Program-made: the position numbers and the translations under genes
From: Symbiodinium kawagutii
Taxonomy: Eukaryota; Sar; Dinophyceae; Suessiales; Symbiodiniaceae
Reading direction: 5' to 3'
Assembly (NCBI GenBank): GCA_009767595.1
Contig: VSDK01001392.1
Location: forward strand, 295,268 to 359,267
DNA length: 64,000 bases
The notes under the pieces: generated by a model
Database searches by the model: none
Told to the model about the DNA's origin: nothing
What the model saw: only the letters and a program-made list of their open reading frames with translations
Part shown: positions 44,452 to 55,162 of the stretch, one piece after another
How the letters are laid out: every line of letters begins with the position of its first letter
Numbering within the stretch: the stretch's first letter is position 1

Positions 44452-47400
44452 TTGGTAGTCACAACCAGCAGTATGGCCACGTCAAAACATGCAGCAGCAA
44501 CGGAGGTTGGCAAGTATCTACTTCATTGGGGAGTTTCCAAACGGTTGGTTGAAGTGGGTCACCTTTGCACGATCAGGTCGGTTGGATCAAATGGGGCTGA
44601 GATGGTTTCCCAGGACGGTGTTAGGTTTCAACTTGTCTTTGATATCCAGTTGCCATCGGAACCAGCTGCAGCAATGGCGAATCGCTGGCTGAAGCTCCTG
44701 GACAAAGCCCAACGATGCTGCTCACCCGTTCGTATCCTTGGCATGACACAGCGCAATGGGAATGTGTGGACTGTGAACGAAGCTTCAGTGTTTGTCCTGC
44801 AAGGACACTTGGTTGACAAAGCCGACTGGAGGGTCTTTGAAGCATTTGCCGGTGGATACGGGGGATGGGGAAGATCAATTTCCTGGTTGAACCGCAATCT
44901 GGAAGAGCATAGCATGAAAGTGGTTGGAGGTATGGATAAGAACCCGGAAGTCGAACCATACTGGAAAAAGAATCAAGGTCAGGAAGCCCCTTTCATGTGT
45001 GCTGATGCGACCCACCATGCCACATGGGAACATGTCAGGGAACTGAACCCCAATGCTATTACACTGAGTGCACCATGCCAGTCATTCAGTTTCGCTGGAG
45101 CAAAGGAAGGTTGGAATAGTGCAAATGGAGCTGCATTGGCCATTGCCATGTGGTTCTGTCACCTGTCAGGGTACCAAGTGCTATTTGTTGAGAACGTTGC
45201 GGGCCTCAGGAAACGAAAGGATTGGTGGCAATTCTTCCAGCAACTATGTGAGTTCTGTGGATTCAGGATTGTCCAACATGCAGTAGTCAACATGAGCCAC
45301 ATGCATCCGGTTGACAGAGAGAGGTTGCTGGTTGTCCTTGAAAGTACCCAAACTGCAAATACCACCTTGAACAACAACACTGATTGGATTACCAAGATGA
45401 ATGCCGAGACCAGTCTATGGGAATGCAATCGGTGGTTCACATTGCCCTCGGACATGGAAGAGGAGACCATGCTACATGAACCTGAGTTGTCCGAATATGG
45501 AAAGGTTGAGAGATTACCACCCAATCTCAAAAAGACGGTTGTTCCATCGAGCAAATTGGAGGTTTTGCACACACGGCTTGTGCGCAGCAATAGACCAATC
45601 CGATCAGGCACGGTCATGGCTCAGTATGGATCCCAACACAACCTGCCAGGATACATCCTGGGATCGCTGAGAATGTCAGGAGACAACTTTCGCAGACTGC
45701 ATCCGTTGGAGCTGGTAGGATCTATGGGCACCACAACGCATGTTCACTCGCCGAAGGAACTCAAAACTGCATACATGATCATTGGGAATGCCATTTCGGA
45801 GTTTCATGGATTGTGTGGGCTCCTCATGTACCTTTCATGTAAGGATGACCAGATTGATCCGATGACTCTGCTGAAAAAACATGCAAGTGAATGTCTCAAT
45901 GCAAAGACGAGTCAAATGATCAATGTTGGAAATGACCGAGTGTTCACGCATGCCATGATGCCGACCACGATCCAGACTGTTGGTGATACCATGATTGACC
46001 CACCCTTTGTGTGTCGAATTGACAAGCGGGTCAGAATCAGCAATCTCCTCGCAGCTGAACAGCACCTCAACCCATACAAACGGCAATTGTGTGCATTCGA
46101 CAGTGATGATTGCATCCTCGACCCACACGCATCCGCAGTTGCAATTCGGTTGACAGTGGCACATGCAGAGACAAACCCATGCAAGGTCCAATATGGAGTG
46201 TTCATGAATTGGACCGGGGGGTCATTTCGACTGGACGTACCAAGCGCCAACACATTGTATGATTGTGTGATTGATGGAACATCAGCAGCTGACATTCCAT
46301 GGACACGCCCCAATGGCATGTGTTTTGATCCAAGTTCGATGTTTGGTTGGAATGAGTCATTGACGACCACAACCGATCTTGGATGGGATTGTCTGCCCCA
46401 GGGATCTGGTGGTGATGGTCGTCCTGGATGGGATTGTCTGCCCCAGGGACGAATCATCACTGTGGTCAGGTTGCTGTATGGTGAAGTCACCACCCAACGG
46501 ATCATGGTTGACTCAGGTGAGACAGTGGAAAGCTTGCTCCATGCCGAACAAGTGTTATCAAGCCTTGATGTCAAAGTGGTTGAAGCCAGGGACCGTCATG
46601 GTATGCTGTTACCACCCAACAAGCTCTTGAGTGACACACCAGTAGTGGTCATCCGGCTGCACAATCCACACAACAAGGTTTGCATCACAATTCGGTACCA
46701 GGGAGTTGATAAAGAACAATGGTGCCCGAAAGGAACAAGAGCATTTCAACTGTGGCACCCAAACGGAGAACAGATGTTGGTTGATGAAAAGCATACCCAG
46801 ACTCCGTGGGATCTGCCATTGTTTCAAAATTGCCGATTCACGGTGATTGATCACCCTGATGAAGAGGAAGATTCAAATGAAGGCGATATCACACCAACTC
46901 TTCCATTCATCCTTCGAGCAACCCCACCGCCCATGGAACAAGTTGACTCAGCAAACCAAGATGTGCGTGACATGGTGAGAGGGAGTACCATCAGAATGAC
47001 TCAGGCTTTGATGCAGGCTGCAGCCCCAACCATGCAACCAGATGCCCACCAAGTGACACAGAGGCTGACATTGCTATGCATGCATGGACTTGCAATGGGA
47101 GATGATGAAATGATGTACCACCTCAACCAATGTGAGGATCAATCGCAGTGCAAAAACCTGGGCATCGCATCATGGAACCCCACGGCACTTTCCTGGATAG
47201 TGGCAAATGATGATGAGCATTCATGGATTGTTGACCCAGGAAAGCACAATGTTGGTGCGCTGCATGTTGGCAACCATTGGATGCCGATTCGTATAAGACC
47301 ACATGCGAACATCGTTGAGATTTGGAATGACAACAGGCTGACCCCGGACCAAGAGACGATGTTGATGAAGTTAGTAAGAATGGAAACAGGAGCAATTGAT

Positions 47401-49491
47401 TTGTCGCAGATGCATGCAATGCCCAACTGCTGTGGTTTCCACACGGTAGCCATCCTAAGAGAAAAACTGCAGATATTTTCCAGCCCGCATACTGACGAGC
47501 TTGATGCAACAAGATGGTGCCAGCTGGTTGATGATGAGAAGGTAATGCAACTCAAGCAAGCCATCCAAGAATGCAGTGATGAACCGACCAGAAGAATGAT
47601 TGTGTGGTGTAGGGAGCAGTTTACTGCAGCAATCATCCACAATCCCACCATGCCATCATTCCATGGCAAAGGAGAAGATGAGCCCCCCAGAAGTCACTTA
47701 AGAGTGGCGGGAAACATCGCAGCCATCCTCATCAGCAGAGGCCATCGTGACGTTGAGGCAACAAAGGCGGGACATGAGCTGGCTTCTCGTGACATCAAAG
47801 CCCTCAAGAACCTCACCAACATGAAAGAGCAAAAAGCATATGGCCTGATATTGGAATCATGCATCAAGTGTGACATTCCCCTGGAAGGAGCATCCAAGAA
47901 TCAGGCGATCATGAAGCTCCAGAGCTTCTTTCGAAGTAAGCATTCCAACAATGCATCCAAGGCTTCCAAACCGGTGAACATCAAGCAAGTGCGCTTTTTG
48001 CCCAGGTCGTTCATGATCATGAATGCACACTACGTGGACCCACAACCCACATGGAGTGCAGCAACACGTGGAATTGCAGTAGCTGATGTCATGGAAATCA
48101 ACGAGCTGGCCCACCAAGGAAAGTTGCTGACCACAGATGCTAACTCGGTGTTGACAACGGAAAAACCGGACTGCATGGATCAGGTAACATCAGAGCAAGT
48201 GGTTGTGCCAGTGCAGGACCAATCCTCCAACAAGGCGCTTCTCCGACTGTGGGTGACTCATTTTGGTCAGAAGAAGGTCATTCGTGCACCAGAACAGAAT
48301 GGGAGCATCTCACTTGAGAAAGCGCACACCCTTGCGCTTCATGTGCATCGTGAGTTGGTGGACGAGGAGTTTTGGTCTCGGATGACTTTGGGCCCAGTCA
48401 AAACCATTCTTAGTGTCATCAAGGGCGAAGGCATGAAAACATCACAGGTCTACAGTCGTAGATGGACGCTCAATGGACGACAATGCGAACCAAAGATGGC
48501 CACGGCATTCAGTGTCCTCGCAATGGTGGATGAGTCGCAAGTTGGTGAATGGATCCAGAAGTCAGGAATGACACAGCCGGTCATTTTTGTGCAGATCAAA
48601 AAGCAGGAGGATGGATCTGACCTCACGGACTCCTACAGAATCATCTGGCTAGGAAAGCAATTGACAGATGCAATCTCAACAACAAGCTCATTGGACAGCC
48701 ATGCTGGAGTCATCTTCAAGCCACCTTCCTCGTTCGGGGCAAGGGTGCATGTGGATCACTATGAGACAGCATGGAAAAGCGTGAAAGGAGCTTCTGAACC
48801 CATCCCGAAAGTGATCCTTGTCAAGCACAAATACCTGATTTCCAACCTGCCATCCAATATCAAAGCTGGAGATTTGGAAGAATGGGCCAAGCAGTTGAGT
48901 TGGACATGCCGAGTCCTTCGACGATTCAACAACAACAACTACCTGCTGGGCTCACCAAACCCAATCCCAACATGGCACATGAGTCTCAATGGCCACTCTG
49001 TTTTGGTGGCCGAGTTTGAAGACCAGAAGAAACCAGTGAACAACATCATTGCCGGGAAGCTCCACCACACTGAACCTGCATCCAGTGAGGGAATGGATCT
49101 CCACTCAGATCCATGGCATGGACAATCGTTGGGGCGCACACCAAGAGCAGTGCAATCAACGAAACAGGCATGGGCATCGTACAAACCAACGAGTGCTGCA
49201 GAGACAACAGCGATCCCGGCAGCAACTGAGAGGCGAATCAGTACCATGGAGAAGGAGATGCAAGCTATGAAAGAGCAGATGGGATCCCATCATGCAGAGC
49301 ATCAAAAGCAGATCAACCAGTTGGATTGCAGAGTGTCAGATCTGCAACAGAACCTGCACAAAACGTTGCGTGACGCCCTCTCGGAGCAGTCGTCGAGCCT
49401 CATTGCAACGTTTGAATCGCTCATGGCAAAGGGAGCATCATCGCATGGAAAGGACTCTCGAGAAAGGTCCAGAAGTGGAGGCAAGAGCTAA
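44452..49491 (+). CDS. Retroelement-type ORF1: cytosine-C5 DNA methyltransferase with cysteine-protease-like segment, 1679 aa
   Basis: Methyltransferase motifs: I FEAFAGGYGGWG (129-140), IV SAPCQSFSFAG with catalytic Cys209, VI VENVAGL (Glu247), VIII VDRERLLVV (287-295), and X IGNAISEFHG (444-453). Spacing is normal for the family, so the enzyme may be active. Two beta-grasp-like stretches follow (about 666-735 and 740-805). Next comes HVGNHWMPIRI (His942), EIWNDN (Asp960) and MPNCCGFHTVA (Cys993/994), the His-Asp-Cys order of Ulp1/C48-like proteases. I infer this fold and do not claim it as proven. The C-terminal 80 residues are coiled coil followed by an Arg/Ser/Lys tail (SRERSRSGGKS). The layout parallels the minus-strand ORF1, so this is probably ORF1 of a related LINE; its own ORF2 is not intact. 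5 kb without a stop suggests recent insertion or selection. Confidence 0.85.
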   Translation: MVVTTSSMATSKHAAATEVGKYLLHWGVSKRLVEVGHLCTIRSVGSNGAEMVSQDGVRFQLVFDIQLPSEPAAAMANRWLKLLDKAQRCCSPVRILGMTQRNGNVWTVNEASVFVLQGHLVDKADWRVFEAFAGGYGGWGRSISWLNRNLEEHSMKVVGGMDKNPEVEPYWKKNQGQEAPFMCADATHHATWEHVRELNPNAITLSAPCQSFSFAGAKEGWNSANGAALAIAMWFCHLSGYQVLFVENVAGLRKRKDWWQFFQQLCEFCGFRIVQHAVVNMSHMHPVDRERLLVVLESTQTANTTLNNNTDWITKMNAETSLWECNRWFTLPSDMEEETMLHEPELSEYGKVERLPPNLKKTVVPSSKLEVLHTRLVRSNRPIRSGTVMAQYGSQHNLPGYILGSLRMSGDNFRRLHPLELVGSMGTTTHVHSPKELKTAYMIIGNAISEFHGLCGLLMYLSCKDDQIDPMTLLKKHASECLNAKTSQMINVGNDRVFTHAMMPTTIQTVGDTMIDPPFVCRIDKRVRISNLLAAEQHLNPYKRQLCAFDSDDCILDPHASAVAIRLTVAHAETNPCKVQYGVFMNWTGGSFRLDVPSANTLYDCVIDGTSAADIPWTRPNGMCFDPSSMFGWNESLTTTTDLGWDCLPQGSGGDGRPGWDCLPQGRIITVVRLLYGEVTTQRIMVDSGETVESLLHAEQVLSSLDVKVVEARDRHGMLLPPNKLLSDTPVVVIRLHNPHNKVCITIRYQGVDKEQWCPKGTRAFQLWHPNGEQMLVDEKHTQTPWDLPLFQNCRFTVIDHPDEEEDSNEGDITPTLPFILRATPPPMEQVDSANQDVRDMVRGSTIRMTQALMQAAAPTMQPDAHQVTQRLTLLCMHGLAMGDDEMMYHLNQCEDQSQCKNLGIASWNPTALSWIVANDDEHSWIVDPGKHNVGALHVGNHWMPIRIRPHANIVEIWNDNRLTPDQETMLMKLVRMETGAIDLSQMHAMPNCCGFHTVAILREKLQIFSSPHTDELDATRWCQLVDDEKVMQLKQAIQECSDEPTRRMIVWCREQFTAAIIHNPTMPSFHGKGEDEPPRSHLRVAGNIAAILISRGHRDVEATKAGHELASRDIKALKNLTNMKEQKAYGLILESCIKCDIPLEGASKNQAIMKLQSFFRSKHSNNASKASKPVNIKQVRFLPRSFMIMNAHYVDPQPTWSAATRGIAVADVMEINELAHQGKLLTTDANSVLTTEKPDCMDQVTSEQVVVPVQDQSSNKALLRLWVTHFGQKKVIRAPEQNGSISLEKAHTLALHVHRELVDEEFWSRMTLGPVKTILSVIKGEGMKTSQVYSRRWTLNGRQCEPKMATAFSVLAMVDESQVGEWIQKSGMTQPVIFVQIKKQEDGSDLTDSYRIIWLGKQLTDAISTTSSLDSHAGVIFKPPSSFGARVHVDHYETAWKSVKGASEPIPKVILVKHKYLISNLPSNIKAGDLEEWAKQLSWTCRVLRRFNNNNYLLGSPNPIPTWHMSLNGHSVLVAEFEDQKKPVNNIIAGKLHHTEPASSEGMDLHSDPWHGQSLGRTPRAVQSTKQAWASYKPTSAAETTAIPAATERRISTMEKEMQAMKEQMGSHHAEHQKQINQLDCRVSDLQQNLHKTLRDALSEQSSSLIATFESLMAKGASSHGKDSRERSRSGGKS
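46381..46448 (+). repeat. In-frame 45-bp-spaced duplication inside the methyltransferase ORF
   Basis: GGATGGGATTGTCTGCCCCA plus GGG occurs at 46381-46403 and 46426-46448. The 45-base period keeps the frame and gives GWDCLPQG twice. It lies in the linker between the methyltransferase part and the first beta-grasp segment. Confidence 0.9.
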
Positions 49492-49843
49492 CCACGCCAT
49501 CCATGTACCATAGTGCATCCACGTCCTGCAGTGACTTGGAAGCACATCCAGTGTTCCGATACCAAGATGAGCCCTTGAGTTGTGATCTGTTTGTGCGTGC
49601 AGAAGTTCCGGACTGCATCCGCATGGACATATCATTTGGATGTGATTGTAATCACAGCAATAAAAGACTTGAGGACACTTGGAATAGTTCCAACCATTTC
49701 CCCGCAATGCTGCATACTGAAGTCATCCCCATGTATGGCCCGGTTGTTTGTCTTTGGAGGTACGGGACGCTGTGGGGGTAGCACAGTGGCTTATGACCTG
49801 CCAAGTGGATGATCGAGTGCCACAGAATGTTCTGCATTGCCGG

Positions 49844-49875
49844 AGGTCACGCATAAGGATTCTTATGCGTGACCT
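49844..49875. other. Perfect 14-bp stem hairpin
   Basis: AGGTCACGCATAAG at 49844-49857 is the exact reverse complement of 49862-49875, with loop GATT. It lies 350 bases past the ORF1 stop. It could be an RNA structure of the element (3' UTR or intercistronic signal) or a protein-binding palindrome. Confidence 0.75.
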
Positions 49876-49967
49876 GCCAATATCGTTGCAAGCATCGCGC
49901 ATTCGTGTGTAACAATTGTGTTGCTCACCACAACCATTCTCGTTACCACGACTTGATGCTATGTTAA
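49866..49967 (+). pseudogene. Cys/His-rich remnant, zinc-finger-like
   Basis: The frame reads CVTCQYRCKHRAFVCNNC, then HHNHSRYHDLMLC and a stop. The spacing C-x2-C, C-x2-C and a His cluster looks like a zinc-binding motif (B-box or knuckle type). There is no start codon close by and the frame is short, so I take it as a fragment of a decayed retroelement protein. Confidence 0.4.
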
Positions 49968-50286
49968 AGCTAGTTGCTGCTACCAAAACGGAATCATCAC
50001 TTTGCCGATCCACTAAATCAGCCAGTTGGGGCAAGAATAAGAGCCTATGGCCAACCGGGCAAGAAAACAAGAAAGTTGAAATGGGTACTGTCCCTCCCGG
50101 TAAAATGGGCTTGACCCTCCCCAACAGTGGATCTTCATTCGCTCAAGATCATCACCATGTAGGAAACTAGACAATTGACTTCCACCAAAGCTTTGGATGC
50201 TGAGTGATCCCCATGCCACAAATCTTTCGAATGCGTCAACCACTAAGCTGATAAAGGTAAAATGGTATGTGGGAAAACCATTCCCT

Positions 50287-53200
50287 ATCGGGGAAGCCTG
50301 CAATCCTGGACCCGCGCAGAATAGTCATTTGATCCATTTCACAGTGGTAAATTAATTTCTTTGTACAATAAAAGACAATTCTTTCAAAACTACATGGATG
50401 TGCCTGGAGTGTTTTAGCATCAGAAACACATGCTACGGAACAGATGATAAAAACTGAAAAATCTATATGACAAGCTATGATCTTAATTTGTACCCGTCGG
50501 CGCCAATACGACCCAAAACTAAAAAATTGACCAATCATGAGAAGCAGATGCCAGTCTCAGGCGGAGCAGCGATAATCACAGGATAGCTTCGAGGCAGGTC
50601 CATGATCTTTGTGACACGGAAATTTGGAACCAAGGAAGACTTGCTGTTGCAATGATCAAACTTCAAAAACTTGAAATCATGACAATCTCCATATATGCTT
50701 ACCCGAAAGGTCACCAAAAGCTACCATGACCACACTACGACAGATGAATGAATCGCTATAGCTGAAGCGGCTAAATAGCATCAAAGTGGTCTGGTCCTGT
50801 TGTAATTGGTGGGGACTAAACCATGAGCTTTCCACCTATCAGCAGTGGAGCACGTGAAGACCATGGGCTGGGAAGATATCAGAACTGTACACTCTAGATG
50901 AGCTCAGAGGAATAGCCCCAACTTATAAGGATTCGACCCATAACGACACACTGTAATCCATCCATCCTGATTCAATATATCACAAAAGTGGTGGTCACTA
51001 CCGGAACTGAGCTTCCAGACCATAACCCTATCACCATGTGATCAATGAATCCGCAGTGGTCGAATACAAGCTAGTATGGAAGATGCCCAGAGGCTAACTG
51101 GAGCCCAGATCAAAGTCATACAAGAAAAGATTGGAAATGCATGCTAAACACGGAGAACACCACCTAGAATCCTGGTCGGAATCAGTAGAAAATTTTTGGG
51201 AAAAATTGCTTAAAGACACCCCTCACAGGCTCAAAGGATCCCAAAAGGGAAGGGGTTAGCTACCAGATGAAATGCATTCCCAATGCCAGAACTGCACCGG
51301 CTGGCAGAAAAAATGATTTCCAACCAGAACATATTGTCACTTCGGTTACCTATAAACAGGTGGTTAGGCAAATCCGGAGATAACAGTCATCAAATTCCAG
51401 CTTCTCAAAGGAAAGCGACTCCAAACATGCAAGACCTAACAAGTGATTGGCATGCCATGCTCGCAGCTAAAGGCTTCCAACCATCATTCGAAGCATGGAC
51501 TCGAAAGCACAATTAACGTAAATCAGGACACTGCATCCGTTGAAGCGTGCATCCGACAGTGCAGATTGCGCTGAAAGAGCTTGCCACTGCAGAGGCGGAG
51601 GCCAAACTTAAGAAATACAAAGATCTAATTCAACGAAGCCAGGATCCAGGCCATAAGAAGGCACATGCTGCACTCCGTGAACCACAGCATCCGCCGATAC
51701 GAGCTATCCAAGAGACTGTTAAATAAAGGCTACATGACACGATCCAGACATAAACATTTCCAACTCTACAAGGTGGACCACCATCCCCAGTGGAAATAAT
51801 TAAACAGATTCACTGGGAGGATCAGCCAGTCACTATTGTGGATAAAAGTAGACGGCTTGTGCAACTCGACCTGCCATCCACCCAACCCAAAATCTCTTGA
51901 CCGGAAGCTATTGGAGCTATACAGTCAAGGAACTGCAGGATGCCTTTTTCCGTGATTGGGCGCCCATTTGGGATGGACCTGAAAGTGTGCAACCGGAAAT
52001 TTAGATGAGTAAATCGAATCCCAGAAGAATGGAAATTTCCACACGATTTTAAGTTTGATATCAACCTTGCAGGATAAAAGAAATCATCAAAGATACTTCT
52101 ACCAATACAGCGAAAGGATGTTGTGGATGGTCTCAGACAGAATGACCCTAATCCCAGATCCCCTTCTTAATCTTTTGGTAGAATTGTGGAATGCCTGTGT
52201 CAGGGGAAAGTTTGAGTGGCCACAATGTTAGCTGCAGCTAGGATAGTGTTGCCATCCAAAACCAGCTATGCCATAAAAATGACGCAAACGCGTCCGATAA
52301 CCATATGAGCTAGTATGGAGAAGCTTGGCAAGAACATGGTCGAGACCGTTGTTTGCACACCTAGCAACTGTGGCACCCAACTCTGTGCAAGGTGCATTGC
52401 CCGGCCGTGATCCTTGAACATATGGTATGGCCTACAATAAAAATTGAGCACGCACATGACACCGGATCCGCATAACTGGTGCCGTAACGGACTAACCAAG
52501 TTCTTTAACACAGTTGGCCGATCCTTGTAGAACCGCTGTTTGCAGCCTATGGCCTCCCAACCCAAGCGGCTTCCATGTGGAAAAATATGTAAACAAATAG
52601 ATAAAACCGTCATCATTGCAGGATCGTATAGTGACCCATCACGCAATTCTCGTGGTATGCCTGAGGGCGACCCATAAGTGTACTGGGAGCCATCTGATTG
52701 CCATGACTTGGACATTCGCAGTTACATCCACTCTCCCCCCCAATAAGATCTTTCCGATGGCATATGTGGATAACTGGGAATAGTAGCAGAAGATGTTGAC
52801 TCATGACACAAGCAATTGATGCTAGCAAATCCTTTTGTGACAAAATGGGATGACCTAGACATGGCCAAATCATGGGTATGGGCAATCAATTTGGATGTGG
52901 ATGAGTAGTCGATGCCACGGGCTAAACCACGAATAGCTGCAAAAGACTAGGGGTCACCATCCGATATTCCACTCAGAATCATACTGCAATCTATCGTGAG
53001 AGATACCAATAGCTTGACGCGACTCATGAAAATTAAATGGCTCTCCCTAGACATTCAAAGTAAAGCGGAATAGTCCATTCCAGTGTCTTGCCAAAAGCAT
53101 ACTTTGGAGCAGAGATCTATTCAGTCCCAATAAACGACATTGATACGTGAGAAGTAGGATCGCTAGGTCGATTTTCTCTTGACTTCAAAGTCCAATCCGT

Positions 53201-54700
53201 GATTGCATAGCATGACCTACCCACACTAGACCCATAAACTATCTCACTCTACAGAGCATCACCACTTAAGACGATTCTTGGTTAATAATCCTGACCAAAA
53301 GAGATAATCCTTACCCTTTGGAATCAATAATAACAAGTGAAAAAGCTGCACCTGGACCACTCCAGGTCCTGTCGCGACTTCTAGGATTGCTTAATTGCCC
53401 TAAATCCACAGATTAATATAACAGCCCCCACCACGGGCCCAGTTAGTCTGTTAGATGGCAGCATTTCAAGCATCAAAAATCTCTAGCCTGGTATTATCAC
53501 AAAAAATGCTAAGTGAAATCCGCACTCGAAAAAACTTGGATCAATTCCCGGAAATTGACTTCGCACTCATCAAATCACTCTAAAGGATATGCATGAAGAT
53601 CAACGAAGCTGATCTGATACATCTCTCTGGAGGTGTCATAACAAACAGTGATTAGCAAAGTGGGGACGCCGAGAGGCAGCCACGTGCCAGCTCTGCCAAG
53701 CAGAAGACACATGATGCATAGAATTTTGCAATGTGATGCATTAGAGCCGATTCCAATGAACCATGCTATTCGCCAATGATACCTATCCAGTACCCATTCC
53801 CCTTACCATAAAAGAACAAACATGATGACGTGGGAATTTTCCATCCCAAAACGAGTCCGATGTCATCGACCTAAAATCGTTCCAACCACCTTTGATAACC
53901 CAATGTGGTGTTGGACTGATGGAGCGGGAATCACGGTCCCTGGGTAGCCGATGCTGCCTTTGCGTAGTGGTTGATTGCTTCCCCACCGCGCAGGCCAGGG
54001 AAGATCACATCCTACTAAACAAGGCTGACCATTCCCCCTTTAGAATCCATTACACATCAAAATTGGAGGGTGAACAAAATATACACAGGGCGGAGGCATA
54101 GCAGTATGCTAGCACTACAATCCTTTTGCCACTAGTGTTGATAATTGATAGTGACTTTGCCCATTCGATGTTCCATGAAATTTCCCGGGACTGAGTTGGC
54201 ATAAAAGAATCAATAAACCACACTATGACCTTAAACAGTGATGTACGCATCAACAAAGAGTTTTCCGGAAGTCCAAAATAGATAATCAAAATTATCCTGA
54301 TCAAGTCCCACCAATCCTTGTCAGACGACCCACTGCATAAATACCATCAGTAGGCAACCAAATTGCAGACTCATCAGCTGGGACGAGCTAAATCATGATA
54401 TCCCCACCCTACTAGAGCTAAGAAATGAAGCTTGTCATAAATAAAAAACCAACGGAAGAACTGGAAAAATATCTAGATCACCTCTATGTTGTTGGTACAA
54501 CCTTTGCAAACAAGCATTCAGTACCGGACCAATCCTGTCACCTGGAACCGGCCATTGGCGATGAGCTCCCTGTTGGTCGAGCTCCCGAAATGGTAGGCAC
54601 CAGGCTACAGGAACAGTTCGGGTACCAGCCGCTCCAAAGATCCGTGTGGGGATCCACTTATGCTGCCTACCTCTACGAGTTTTAATCTCCTTGTCATGGA
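50287..54700 (+). pseudogene. Decayed LINE ORF2 (endonuclease/RT/RNase H remnants)
   Basis: The region is riddled with stops and frameshifts, yet these landmarks fall in order on one strand: IGEACNPGP (50287-50313), a typical opening of dinoflagellate LINE proteins; LTSDWHAMLAAKGFQPSFEA (about 51430-51500); RT motif B word GMPEGDP (52654-52674); RT motif C FPMAYVDNWE (52751-52780); RNase H start MWCWTDGAGIT (from 53903); IIDSDF (about 54137); ILIKSHQS (about 54291); and NQIADSSAGTS (54356-54388). Many stops fall where the family usually has Trp, Gln or Arg, compatible with transitions. The protein would have nicked DNA and reverse-transcribed the element RNA; this copy is dead. It belongs to a different RT type (YVDN) from the minus-strand LINE (FIDD). 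Confidence 0.8.
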
Positions 54701-54916
54701 ATTGATGGATGCTGATGGGTAACCCCATCTACCCAGTGGGTCGAGTTGTAATCAGTTTCCAGCTTTAACTGGTATTAAAATGCCAATTAAACTCCCTGGA
54801 AAAGCTCGAGTATATCAAACCCCAACGTAATCCCAACATTATCGCCGTATAAGACCTGACTGATTCCAGGTGATCCTATATCCAAAGCCCCCCTTAGCAA
54901 AATCTATTCACGAAAC
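54701..54916. other. 3' flank of the decayed LINE
   Basis: AT-rich sequence with no clear frame. It may be the eroded 3' part of the LINE. Confidence 0.4.
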
Positions 54917-55162
54917 ATGCAAAATTCGGGGGTTCTTGGTGCCGTGACAAACTTGCCCCATGCTGATCAGGTGAGGCGAACCCTGAATCAGTATATGCTC
55001 CAGCAAAATTTAAAGCCTAAAGAAGTTCCAAAACTAAACCAAGCATTGACTCTTCCTTTGACCTTCAACGGAATTGTGTCACCGTACGATGCGATCCAAA
55101 CGACGACTTCGAAGGCCGGCTATTGGAAATCTTTCTTGGGGCGATTGGGCAAATCTGAGTAG
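54917..55162 (+). CDS. Open frame of 81 codons, unrecognised
   Basis: MQNSGVLGAVTNLPHADQVR and later TLPLTFNGIVSPYDAIQTTT and SFLGRLGKSE read like real protein and are free of the stops that riddle the preceding 4 kb. It could be the preserved C-terminal piece of a retroelement ORF or a separate exon. No motif recognised. Confidence 0.35.
   Translation: MQNSGVLGAVTNLPHADQVRRTLNQYMLQQNLKPKEVPKLNQALTLPLTFNGIVSPYDAIQTTTSKAGYWKSFLGRLGKSE

Larger units (their letters stand above)
49492..50286 (+). other. Region after the methyltransferase ORF with decayed coding remnants
   Basis: Contains a perfect hairpin (49844-49875) and a Cys/His-rich short frame (49866-49967), described separately. Other open pieces are short and in different frames, as expected for an eroded ORF or an ageing intercistronic region. 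Confidence 0.5.
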
